From Planctomycetes bacterium syqfu (GTDB taxonomy: Bacteria > Planctomycetota > Phycisphaerae > Phycisphaerales > Phycisphaeraceae), in the NCBI GenBank assembly GCA_020974905.1, contig CP087563.1, forward strand, positions 2,232,001 to 2,296,000: DNA of 64,000 nucleotides, in the 5' to 3' direction. The position numbers were made by a program, and so were the translations under genes. Positions 18,597-27,968 of the stretch are shown here, one piece after another; the first letter of the stretch is position 1; every line of letters begins with the position of its first letter. The notes beneath the pieces were generated by a model that saw only the letters and a list, made by a program, of their open reading frames with translations, searched no databases and was not told the origin of the DNA.

Positions 18597-21500
18597 TTAT
18601 TCCGGCATTAAACTCTGCATGCCTGCATCGTAGATCATCTGAATTTCACTGGTATCGAGTATGCGGTTATAAACCCGCACATCATCGACTTTGCCTTCCA
18701 ACTTCCGTGCAGTCCCTTGTATTTTCACAAAACCCACCAGGAATTTAGACTCGGGGAGTGCCATGGTGACCGATCCCTGCAGGTCCATGACACACTGTCC
18801 GTCGAGGTAGACTTGCAATCGATCCGTATCGACCACTTCGACAAGATGATGCCACTGATCGACACTGACATTGGCCTGGGTGTTTTGCACGGCATAGTAC
18901 CCCACGGCCGAACTCCAGAGCTGGTAGTTCGCGACCCAGATACTTCGACTATGGGATGCATGCTTATTGAGCCTGATCAGTCCCGCTTCAGAACCCATCG
19001 TCTTAAACCACATACTGGCCGTGTATGGGGTGTCGGCAAGGTCGGCGGTGATGGCACTCTGTTGGATATAGTTCTGTACACCATTAAGTACAATCGATTT
19101 GCCATGGACGGCATCATCGCTCAAAGTCGTCACTGGCCCAATGATTTTGCCGTCCTGCCCCGTACCGGATACATCAGGGACATCCAGACCATTGACCTGA
19201 TCAAAATCCCAGTGCAATACCAAACCGACACTTGAAATGGCTTCGTCATCAATCAGTTCAATGCTCGCAACGGACTCATCAGGCATCGCGGTCCATTGCC
19301 CATCGAGTACGGGAGTAATCTGAATGTTGCGTGTCCCATTGAGCTGTTGATTATTGACAGCTTGAATCGTCATACTCTGAGATTGCGTCTGACCTGCGGG
19401 AATCACCAACTGTGGAATAAAGCCTTGAATATCGCCAGGATCGACGCCCAGCAATTGCATGTCCAGAGTCAGATTATAAGCCAGAGGCGACGGTATGGTG
19501 GCGTAGCATGTGGCCGTATCCTGCTGACCTTCATGCAACGGGCCACCGGTTGTCACCATGGTGATCTGTGGCAGGTCCGTGGGGTTGGTGGGTTTGTACA
19601 GGGACATGGGAATCCGCTGGCGTTCGAGAGTCGGTGACTCCCAGATTAAGCTGAATTCCGCAGGGTTGGCACCCCAGAATCCATATTCCACGGTGATCTG
19701 ATAACGTGCCCCGGCTTGAAGCATCAGCGGGTCACTGTCAGGACGACGTGCCACTGGCGGATTCGTTGCCGCATCAGGATACCAACGTTCCAGGATCCGG
19801 CGCCCATTGAGCCAGATACGTACGCCACCATGAATGTCATCCCACCTTTCGCCTTTGGTTGTCCCGATTTGTGATTCATTGATAATCGAAAAAGTAAACG
19901 GCTCTGAAAGAGGAGCAACCAGCGTTCCCGTCCACCGGACACCAAAGGGCTCATCCCGTGCAAGGCCGGGCACCACATTGTCATAATCCCAATTGCCGTT
20001 GGCAGCCTTATCATTTCGAACGGAGTACCAAAGTTGTTCGTCGGTACGTTGAAGCACTGATGTACCTTGAAGGTCGTAATTGTCAAAATATTCTGCGTGT
20101 AATCCCGTACCATCATTCGCAGCAGATGGCGGTGTTTGTGACAGGGCAACCGATCCGGATTGACGGGTCCAATTCTGCCAGCCGGTGATACGGTAAACCG
20201 GCGTGTTATGATTGCCCATGGCATACCAGATCACTTCGTTGTTGTTGATCTGAGCAATGGTCCCGATGGTCAAAACATCATAAGGCACCACGGCATCTTT
20301 CAGGGTCACCGGATCACGCCACCAACAGTAAAGTCGCCCGGGCAGACCATCATTAGCGCGGCGGTCAAAGAATGAGCCGGCATAAAGGCCATCCTGAGTA
20401 TATGCCACCGCAGGTCGCACCACGCGATCGCCAAAAATAATACAGTCGTTTGCGCCACCGAGTGTGACCTTGCCCATGATGTCATACAGATCATGGAACG
20501 CAGCAACGGGTTGCGGTTCGTAAATTGTGGTGTTGGGATTCTGGACCGCATGTTTACCGACAACCCACGCAAGCGAACCATCGGCATGGCGCTTAACCAG
20601 ACGACTGGCACCGGCAGTGAGTGTGGGCCAACCTTCTGCGGGACGATCATATTGCGGGGAACTCTGACCTTCATAGCTCTGGTAAATCGAACCGTCCGTG
20701 TCACGGAACATCCCGCGCGACTTCCAGCCTTCAGGTCGATCCGCGGTAGCGATGTCCCAACCGATGACCTCGGTGATCTGTGCCGGATCCCAGAATGGGA
20801 TATTCGAAAGCAAGTTGGAATTGTCATTGGGCATGATGAGATAGCCGCTGGGCGTTGAAAGATAAACATTCCAATCCGCATCAAGACTCATCTGCCAGTT
20901 ATTGAAAATCCAGTTATTCGAATTCGAATCGATGCGTACTTCATCGGCTGTGATCAGGCCATCGACATTGCGGTCTGACCATGCAAAGAGCACATCAAGG
21001 GATAGATTCCCAGGCGTCAGGCCATTGGCAATCACAGCCTGCTCCAACACCGCGGGCATGGGGTCGGTTCTGTATTTGTACCAGATACCAGAGGTGGCTA
21101 CGGGAACGAGTTGGCCAGCAGTTTGATCGACGCGGACAATTCCCCAGTGTTGGCCGGAGTTGCCTGCCAGGAAAAGTGAACCATTGCGCCGCTTGGTCTG
21201 CCAGCGTATGTTGTAACGTCCAGTGTTGGGGAAGAGGCCGTCATGGTTGGTGTGTGCATAGTTTTCCAGGACGTCCCACTGCCCTGTGGTCAGGTTAAAG
21301 TTTGCCAACGTCTTGGGGGTGAAAGCTGACCAATAAAAGAGTTTGGTAGGGTCAGCCGGATCAGGGCTGGCATAGTTGAAGAATTTGAGCGCGCCATACC
21401 ATGTGCGGGCGTGTTGTCCCTGGGCATTGATACGGACGGTGCGTCGCAATGCTTCGTCACCGCCTTCCTGAATGATCATGCCCCCCTGCCCGTCATCCGC

Positions 21501-22589
21501 AACATCATTGATATTATGAAAGTCGGTTTTGACAAATGTCCCGCCGAGTCTGCCGCCTGCACGCCCATAGGTTTGCAGCAATTGTGTGGTGGCAATATCA
21601 AAACGTTTGACGACATGACTGCCATCACGTTCAGCGACCAGCAACTGGCTATTGATGGGGACCGCAGCGATCCGCCAAGGTGATTGAAGCGATGTTGCGG
21701 GAATGATGGTTTGTGTCGTTCCACTCACATCGATACTGACCACCTGATTCTGGCTGATGACATAAACCGTACCATTGGACATGCCTGCCAGGTCGATGGG
21801 TTGTGTCACCGTCACATCAGTGGACGCTGGCGGATTGGTGCCCGAATTGATGTTGTACCAACGCAGCGTATTGTGTGCTGGATAACTGACCACGACATAA
21901 CTGCCTGCCACGGTCATTTGATATTCGTTGGTAGGTTCGGGCGTGTTGGGATCCCAACGGACGTCAAAATCGGATTGAGCGATGCCTGTTGCCGGATCGA
22001 TGATCGAAACCGTTGCATTATTACCGTGTGTCGTCAGTTCGTAGAGCATTCCCTGCCCCAAGGCAAGACTTGTGGCGCGGCCGGCGACAAAGCGTTGATC
22101 GGCGGTCCATTGCTGTGTGTCACCTACGAGACTCACTGACAGGCTGGAGGGAACATTCTCACCTGAGCCTCCCAGGTAAACCCACTGACCATCGGTCACA
22201 ACCGAGGTCGGGCCACTGTGATTGCCATACCAATAGTCATAGGAATTGGGGACGGCATTGGTCCCAAGCATGCCGATGTACTCTGCCTGCAAACCCGGTG
22301 TCACCAGCAAACGCCAATCATACGATCCCACGGGCATGGGGTTGCCATAGCGATCCAGACCATCCCACTGCACCTGGTAATTGCCAGCCTCTTGTTGCTC
22401 CCCGGACAAGAGGGTACGCACCATGGTTCCCTGCTGATCGTAGACAGCTATCGAGACTTGGCCCGGATCATTGAGGGTATACGGAATCGTCACCGGCACC
22501 TGGGCATGGGCCATCAGGCTCATCATGGCGAAGCAACAAACTGCGATCACCCAATGGATGCGTTTGATGTGATTCAATGGCATTGGCAA
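18597..22589 (-). CDS. Giant secreted FlgD-like / propeller / PA14 / LamG protein
   Basis: The product of 1330 residues starts with a signal peptide ending near AHAQ. Residues 30-110 are a FlgD-type Ig domain (YTLNDPGQVSIAVYDQQG, WDGLDRYGNPMPVGSY). Residues 110-800 look like a beta-propeller, with an EF-hand/dockerin-like DRNVDGLITADEV near 560. A PA14 domain follows from GLHAEYFDNYDLQG, then a Calx-beta-like stretch. The last 220 residues are a LamG/concanavalin domain (VLHWDFDQVNGLD, QWHHLVEVVDTDRLQVYLDG). PA14 and LamG modules usually bind glycans, so this is probably an extracellular or surface glycan-binding protein, possibly with an unrecognised catalytic propeller. It is co-directional with the lyase-like gene 4 bases downstream. 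Confidence 0.75.
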   Translation of the reverse strand: MPMPLNHIKRIHWVIAVCCFAMMSLMAHAQVPVTIPYTLNDPGQVSIAVYDQQGTMVRTLLSGEQQEAGNYQVQWDGLDRYGNPMPVGSYDWRLLVTPGLQAEYIGMLGTNAVPNSYDYWYGNHSGPTSVVTDGQWVYLGGSGENVPSSLSVSLVGDTQQWTADQRFVAGRATSLALGQGMLYELTTHGNNATVSIIDPATGIAQSDFDVRWDPNTPEPTNEYQMTVAGSYVVVSYPAHNTLRWYNINSGTNPPASTDVTVTQPIDLAGMSNGTVYVISQNQVVSIDVSGTTQTIIPATSLQSPWRIAAVPINSQLLVAERDGSHVVKRFDIATTQLLQTYGRAGGRLGGTFVKTDFHNINDVADDGQGGMIIQEGGDEALRRTVRINAQGQHARTWYGALKFFNYASPDPADPTKLFYWSAFTPKTLANFNLTTGQWDVLENYAHTNHDGLFPNTGRYNIRWQTKRRNGSLFLAGNSGQHWGIVRVDQTAGQLVPVATSGIWYKYRTDPMPAVLEQAVIANGLTPGNLSLDVLFAWSDRNVDGLITADEVRIDSNSNNWIFNNWQMSLDADWNVYLSTPSGYLIMPNDNSNLLSNIPFWDPAQITEVIGWDIATADRPEGWKSRGMFRDTDGSIYQSYEGQSSPQYDRPAEGWPTLTAGASRLVKRHADGSLAWVVGKHAVQNPNTTIYEPQPVAAFHDLYDIMGKVTLGGANDCIIFGDRVVRPAVAYTQDGLYAGSFFDRRANDGLPGRLYCWWRDPVTLKDAVVPYDVLTIGTIAQINNNEVIWYAMGNHNTPVYRITGWQNWTRQSGSVALSQTPPSAANDGTGLHAEYFDNYDLQGTSVLQRTDEQLWYSVRNDKAANGNWDYDNVVPGLARDEPFGVRWTGTLVAPLSEPFTFSIINESQIGTTKGERWDDIHGGVRIWLNGRRILERWYPDAATNPPVARRPDSDPLMLQAGARYQITVEYGFWGANPAEFSLIWESPTLERQRIPMSLYKPTNPTDLPQITMVTTGGPLHEGQQDTATCYATIPSPLAYNLTLDMQLLGVDPGDIQGFIPQLVIPAGQTQSQSMTIQAVNNQQLNGTRNIQITPVLDGQWTAMPDESVASIELIDDEAISSVGLVLHWDFDQVNGLDVPDVSGTGQDGKIIGPVTTLSDDAVHGKSIVLNGVQNYIQQSAITADLADTPYTASMWFKTMGSEAGLIRLNKHASHSRSIWVANYQLWSSAVGYYAVQNTQANVSVDQWHHLVEVVDTDRLQVYLDGQCVMDLQGSVTMALPESKFLVGFVKIQGTARKLEGKVDDVRVYNRILDTSEIQMIYDAGMQSLMPE

Positions 22590-22629
22590 GTCTCCTGTGT
22601 GTGATGACGATACAGTCGATAACCCCGGG

Positions 22630-25600
22630 TCAAGGTTTGAATTTTGCTACGCCCCACTCGTCGGGTTGCAGACGGCTTTCGTTGGGAATGTCATTGGTGA
22701 CATAAGCAGAAAAGCCCCGGTTATGCCAGTACGCGCGTGCGGCAGCCACAAGGCCGGTGCGGTTGCCGAAGATGTAACCCATATCCATCTGCACCGTCGT
22801 GCCGGGTTTGGGCTTCCAATCCAGTAACTGCAAGGGAATCGTGACATAAGCAATAAAGCCATCAGCAACAGATTGGGTCTGAATGTCAATGCCCTGTACC
22901 TGATCGATGCGGTCAAATGATTCACTGCCTGTTGGTGAAGTGAAGACTTTTGGCTCGCCGGCAAAACCTGCGAGTTTTGGACGGTAGCGCATGGCAAACG
23001 CTTTGCCCTCACGCATGGTGATCAACAGTCGCATATCCCCGGGAGCAGGTTTCTTGCGGTTGGCATCCGCCTGCGAATCCGTGGCAATCTGAAAATCAAT
23101 GAGATTACCTCCCTTGAAAATCAGTTGTGGTTCACTGATCTGATTTTTCAAAGGTGCATCACTGGTCACATCATAGCGCAGATACAGGTTGTCCTGATCG
23201 TATGCAACGCGTGCGGTGAAGTGACGATCCTCATCCACCTTGGCATGGATCGGGCGGGCGCTGTCCAGGGCATCGCGGCCGCGCTCCACGAACAACTGCT
23301 TCTCGCCCTTGAGTCCCTGCTGATAGATTTTGTATTCGGTAGCGACCTGCTTGGCCTGTTGGTCTGAGATGAAATATTGCTTTGTTGGCAGACGTTTGAC
23401 GGTGTCCAAACCAGTCACTTCCCAGACACGTGAATCCTGCCCGCCATGAATGATGAAATAACGGTCTGAGCCTTTGATATTCAACTTGACGAACTGGCCG
23501 TTCTGTCCTTCGGGTTGGCCGTTGTTCGCATCCAGGCCACCTAATCGTCCATCTTTGAGAACAGCCGCGACATACACGCCGTCACGGGTAAAGAAATGAT
23601 TGACGCCGAAGTAAGTCATCATCCCCAGGTAATCGCCCGCTGTCCCCATCATGCCGGTCAAGCCCCACAGACGTCCTGGACCGACAATGGGTTTATTCAG
23701 TGCTTTTTGCCACTTGACCAGATTGGGGAACTCCCACTGCAATTGCCCATCGTCTGTCCAACTTGTGAGTTTTTTGCCGGTGGTGTAGATGCTGCCGTTG
23801 TGATCCGTCCAGAGAAATGGATGGCCATACTTGGCATAACGGCCGGTTGCCAGAAACGTCGGCTTTAACTGTGCAAAATCGTAGAAGGGTTGGCCGTCAC
23901 CACTGATTCGCGAGACCGGTAGTTTGTAGCCGGTGTTGAACATGATGCTCAAATCCGGATTGACCCAAGCGATGTTGATACGATCAAATTGATCAGGGAC
24001 CGGCGTGACTTCCTTGGCCTGCACCCTCTGATCATCGTTGGCATCCTGCCAGAAGTAATAGCCTTGGCTAAAGGTTTTGGGATCACCATCAATGACAGGG
24101 ATATCCTGTCCCTTGTAACGAGGTGATTGGGTATTGCAGTTCATCAAGCAGGCAAACGGCTTAAACAGATCGCCTTCACGTTTTGCAAGAATCATCTTGG
24201 CCTGATAGGTCTTTCCAAACATGTATTGCCTGCCGCTGTCCGCGGTGAAAATCTCCGGCGTTCCGCGATAACCGCTTGGGCTGATGGCTTCGACCATGTT
24301 CGTATCTGTCTTGCGCCAGACGGTTGTGGTGGGCTTGACTTGATATGTATCCCAATCGATGTCCCAGAGCACATGGTGCGCCAGTATTTCATCAGGCTTT
24401 TTCGGGTCGATATAGCCGTATCCGAAATAGCTGCTGCCCCCGAAAAATTCCTTGAGATTCTCTCCGGTTTGGGTCTCCCAGACGCTGATACGTTTGGGGC
24501 CGTCGGTGGTTTCGGCGACCCACAACCTGCCGCGATTGTCTATGTCGATCCCACCGGGCATGTACATACCTTGCGGGTCATAGGCTCCTTTAGCCGGGCG
24601 TCCGCCAAGTTTGCCAACCATTCGCAGGAATTGTCCCTGGTCATTGAAAACACTTACCGCCTGGGTTTGTCCCTGATTGGCAACATAAATCAAGCCTTTA
24701 TTGTCGATAGCCAAACCGGTGGGTTGATCCAGGTGTTGCTCCGTGAGGATACGAATCTTTTCCTGTTGAATACTGACAAGTTTGTTGTCACTGATCACCA
24801 GCAATTTCTGATCCGCCAATACAGCCAGATCGTGCGGTGAAGCAACTGCCAGAGTTTTGAGTAGTTCTCCGCTATCAGCATCAAAGACCGCAATCTTGTT
24901 CAGTGACGCATAGGACACATAGACGCGACCATCCCGATAAGCCAGTCCAGTGACCTGCGCTTTTTCTGCTGCCTGCTTGTGATTGTCTTGCGATGCGTTC
25001 AACTGCAATTGCAACGCCGGCTGTCCATTATCAAAGTTCAAGGGTCTGCCGTCGGCAACCGCAAAAAGACGCACGACATCTTCGCCCATATGAAAACCAT
25101 GACCACCTGCTGCGAAAAACCGCGAGCCATCGGTAGCCAGATACTTGGCGTTATGTTTACTGCCCCAGAGTTTCTGGCCCTGGAGATCGGTTCGGATAAT
25201 GCCCCAGCCATATTCCGAGACTTTCCATGCCAGGAGCATCCCATCGGGTAATGCCGCAACCGTGGTTGGTGAGCCATGGTCCCCCCCCCATCCGCCGGTC
25301 CCATCATCGGTGGGCCAGGGTGGGTTGCCACTGTTGTGAGCACTGAATCGCCACTGGGTTTTAATCGGATCATGCACCAACATCTGCACGTCATATTGGC
25401 CTGCGGGTAACGGCTTACCATGATCATCAAGACCGTCCCATGTTTCGTGGTGATCGCCTGCTTCACGTTGAGCTTGTGCCAGCAGAATGCGTCGAACCCT
25501 GCGTTCCTGATCACGCAATTGCACCGTTACTTCACCGGCTTTGGGCAATGTGTAATCGAGTGTCATCAGGTTGGGCATTTGTGTAACCGCTTGGACACTG

Positions 25601-26436
25601 ATCATTTCCTTTGGCAGATTACCCACCGGCGAAAACCACATGGCCCCCCAACAGGATGACTCCTGAAACGGGAAGCCGGGCTTGCTCAACACATCGTTAA
25701 CCCATGCAGAACTGCCTGCTGTTTCCAGACCATCAGGCTTGCCCCAGAACACACTGACGGTTGTTGCCAACTTGTCCCCCGCATCGGGAACACGCTTAAG
25801 TGACAGCGTGGTCCAGGGAATGCGATATTCAAAGGTGTAGCTTTGATTGTCTTGAGCTTTGCGATAGGCCGCCTGAAAATGCGTCCGGGGGATCAGACCC
25901 TCTGCATGCAAATCCGAACGGACGGGCTCCTTAAAACCCATGCCATGATACATGGCCATGTTCGGTTCCTGACGATCCGTAAAGTACCACAGGTACATCG
26001 TGGCCACCGGGCTGACGGCATCTTCCTTCTTGAATCGACTGTAAGGCAAAGGCTGTGATGCATCGGGGTCAAGACTCAGAAAAATCTGACAGACATCCGC
26101 GTTCCAGGCCTTGCGAGGGTCGACCTGCGGATCATGCCGATTCATCATGGGCGAATCGTCACGCACCACCCCGCTGATATACAACGCCTCATCGTCATAC
26201 ATCATGGCAATGCGGGCGCTTTGCCGATCCATCGTCTCCTTGATTACATAGCTGAGAATCTGTCCCGACAAGTCCCAGTCAGAAAGATCGCCATCGACCT
26301 TGACAGGTTCAGCAACAGGGGTGACGTAGATTTTCTTATGCTGCCCACGACCGCCCTGCTCTTGAGCCTGGCAGACAGAATAACTGGAACACATGACAAG
26401 GAATGCAGCAATACAAATAAGCAACCATTTAGACAT
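22630..26436 (-). CDS. Giant secreted CBM9-like / FlgD-like / NHL-propeller protein
   Basis: I place the start at the ATG at 26436, giving 1268 residues. A GGAG site lies about 10 bases upstream and the protein then opens directly with a signal peptide (MSKWLLICIAAFLVMC). The longer frame to 26520 has a leader with no such signal. A CBM9-like domain comes first (VKVDGDLSDWDL, IAMMYDDEALYISGVV), then a FlgD-type Ig domain (DYTLPKAGEVTVQLRD, TWDGLDDHGKPLPAGQYDV), then an NHL-type propeller (PTGLAIDNKGLIYVANQG, GGIDIDNRGRLWVAET). A second CBM9-like domain closes the protein. It shares the FlgD/propeller plan with the next gene, which implies related jobs. I see no catalytic motif. Confidence 0.75.
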   Translation of the reverse strand: MSKWLLICIAAFLVMCSSYSVCQAQEQGGRGQHKKIYVTPVAEPVKVDGDLSDWDLSGQILSYVIKETMDRQSARIAMMYDDEALYISGVVRDDSPMMNRHDPQVDPRKAWNADVCQIFLSLDPDASQPLPYSRFKKEDAVSPVATMYLWYFTDRQEPNMAMYHGMGFKEPVRSDLHAEGLIPRTHFQAAYRKAQDNQSYTFEYRIPWTTLSLKRVPDAGDKLATTVSVFWGKPDGLETAGSSAWVNDVLSKPGFPFQESSCWGAMWFSPVGNLPKEMISVQAVTQMPNLMTLDYTLPKAGEVTVQLRDQERRVRRILLAQAQREAGDHHETWDGLDDHGKPLPAGQYDVQMLVHDPIKTQWRFSAHNSGNPPWPTDDGTGGWGGDHGSPTTVAALPDGMLLAWKVSEYGWGIIRTDLQGQKLWGSKHNAKYLATDGSRFFAAGGHGFHMGEDVVRLFAVADGRPLNFDNGQPALQLQLNASQDNHKQAAEKAQVTGLAYRDGRVYVSYASLNKIAVFDADSGELLKTLAVASPHDLAVLADQKLLVISDNKLVSIQQEKIRILTEQHLDQPTGLAIDNKGLIYVANQGQTQAVSVFNDQGQFLRMVGKLGGRPAKGAYDPQGMYMPGGIDIDNRGRLWVAETTDGPKRISVWETQTGENLKEFFGGSSYFGYGYIDPKKPDEILAHHVLWDIDWDTYQVKPTTTVWRKTDTNMVEAISPSGYRGTPEIFTADSGRQYMFGKTYQAKMILAKREGDLFKPFACLMNCNTQSPRYKGQDIPVIDGDPKTFSQGYYFWQDANDDQRVQAKEVTPVPDQFDRINIAWVNPDLSIMFNTGYKLPVSRISGDGQPFYDFAQLKPTFLATGRYAKYGHPFLWTDHNGSIYTTGKKLTSWTDDGQLQWEFPNLVKWQKALNKPIVGPGRLWGLTGMMGTAGDYLGMMTYFGVNHFFTRDGVYVAAVLKDGRLGGLDANNGQPEGQNGQFVKLNIKGSDRYFIIHGGQDSRVWEVTGLDTVKRLPTKQYFISDQQAKQVATEYKIYQQGLKGEKQLFVERGRDALDSARPIHAKVDEDRHFTARVAYDQDNLYLRYDVTSDAPLKNQISEPQLIFKGGNLIDFQIATDSQADANRKKPAPGDMRLLITMREGKAFAMRYRPKLAGFAGEPKVFTSPTGSESFDRIDQVQGIDIQTQSVADGFIAYVTIPLQLLDWKPKPGTTVQMDMGYIFGNRTGLVAAARAYWHNRGFSAYVTNDIPNESRLQPDEWGVAKFKP

Positions 26437-26543
26437 GTAAGAAACTCCAGAAAGAAAATAGGCAGAAATAAAACGTGAGAAATGAAAAGGTGGATGAGTC
26501 TGTTGACCGGGAAACGACACCAGCGTTGCAGTGAACCAGATTA

Positions 26544-27350
26544 TTAATAATCAACAAGGTACGTACCGAACTGCCAGTTGTAATTATCCACTTCTTTTAT
26601 AGCGTCAGCCTTAAACCACTGACCGGAGAGATCGCCACGGATCCCGTTCCCCCCCGTGGCAATGCCATTGCTTGTATGCATGGCTGCTGGAGAGGAACCG
26701 GGTGTATTGACCACATCTGACAGGAAAACCGTATCAGCGATCTCACGCTCCCTGCCGTAAGTCCACCTTTGCCCAAGTCGCACCGTAGGCTGGCCTTTAA
26801 TATCAGCGTTATATTTAAAGCTGTAAATAAACGGACGGTATCCCATATACCAGTAACACATCCGGGCTTTAGTAATGTCAACACCCAGCACCCCTGGCAA
26901 ATCTGCATACAACCACTTGAACTTGGAGTCACTCGTATCCAGTGTGAAGGCTGGGCAATGAGCCACATCGTGTGACTTCACATATTCCTGACTCCATATT
27001 TTATGAAATGAATAGGGATAAGAAGGACCACCGGAAAGCACTTGGAAATAACTATTATTACCCTGGAGAATGACATCATTGGCAGTTCCGCCATTCCCAT
27101 AACCCAATGCAATCGGCATCCAGTCATCATTGTCATGGGTGTACTGAATCGTCCCCAAAGCCATTTGACGCACCCCACTCAGACACCTGATCCGACGTGC
27201 TGAATCACGCGCCTTGCTCAGAGTCGGCAATAAGATGCTGATGAGCAACGAGACGATCGAGATTACCACCAATAACTCAATGAGCGTAAATCCTGTACTA
27301 AAATCTTTAGAATGGCATTCTGTTCGTTTCACCAAAAGGCTCCTATCCAA
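26544..27350 (-). CDS. Type II pseudopilin-like protein
   Basis: After a 19-residue leader the protein has [18 protein letters not shown], with the canonical Gly before the prepilin peptidase cut. The conserved segment ARDSARRIRCLSGVRQMALG follows. The body has 268 residues and ends DNYNWQFGTYLVDY. It leads into the two giant secreted proteins and so repeats the pseudopilin-first arrangement of the other loci. Upstream lies a 618-base gap, so it probably has its own promoter. Confidence 0.9.
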   Translation of the reverse strand: MDRSLLVKRTECHSKDFSTGFTLIELLVVISIVSLLISILLPTLSKARDSARRIRCLSGVRQMALGTIQYTHDNDDWMPIALGYGNGGTANDVILQGNNSYFQVLSGGPSYPYSFHKIWSQEYVKSHDVAHCPAFTLDTSDSKFKWLYADLPGVLGVDITKARMCYWYMGYRPFIYSFKYNADIKGQPTVRLGQRWTYGREREIADTVFLSDVVNTPGSSPAAMHTSNGIATGGNGIRGDLSGQWFKADAIKEVDNYNWQFGTYLVDY

Positions 27351-27968
27351 TATGGTCCGAAATCAGGCCGTCTGAAAAGAACGATACAAGACGGAAGCAT
27401 GCACACAAGACCGGAAGTAACGGGTAACAGATGTATTCCGAAACACGCAAGGCACTCGAGACAGTGGCGATTTTATGTTACGCACTTTTTTATTTTACCC
27501 CGCAACAATCAAATATCAATGCGTGATAATAATATTTTTCTCCTATCGGTCCTAAAAAAACTACTCATGGCACAATACTGTCCGCCAGCATTAAGACATT
27601 GCCATTTATATTTTTATGATCAAAACAAAACTGCAAGAACATTCAGGCATTGCGATGACCACACTGCCCCTGAAATTGAATGTTTGAATACCCAAGCCCT
27701 TCAGAGACATTGGCTCTGCATAACAGATGTATGGCCCATTCCACAAATAAGCTGTGCGCGATTGGAGTACTGAACACCCTGCTGATGCGAGACTCTTCTC
27801 AAAAATGAACCACTGATCATGCGGCTGCGTTAAACGTTTGAGGATTGTCCCATGCCGTTTGTGGTAGGGTTAAGCGTATCGCTGAATAAACAATACTGTT
27901 TTCACGTGAAGTCGCGTTAGACACACCGTCTATATCTTCCACAAACAAAGTATGTTTAAGCGGCAAAA
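27351..27968. promoter_or_regulatory. Long intergenic region between transporter and pseudopilin genes
   Basis: No gene is visible. At 27832-27839 there is a perfect AAACGTTT palindrome with a central CG, within TTAAACGTTTGA, the usual form of a LacI-family operator. It lies about 480 bases upstream of the pseudopilin start, and a role for it is unproven. The region probably contains the promoter for the pseudopilin and giant-protein genes. Confidence 0.35.

Noticed and set aside
24127-24840. 237-residue open frame on the plus strand
   Set aside because: It lies wholly antisense to the NHL-propeller gene, which has clear domains and a signal peptide.
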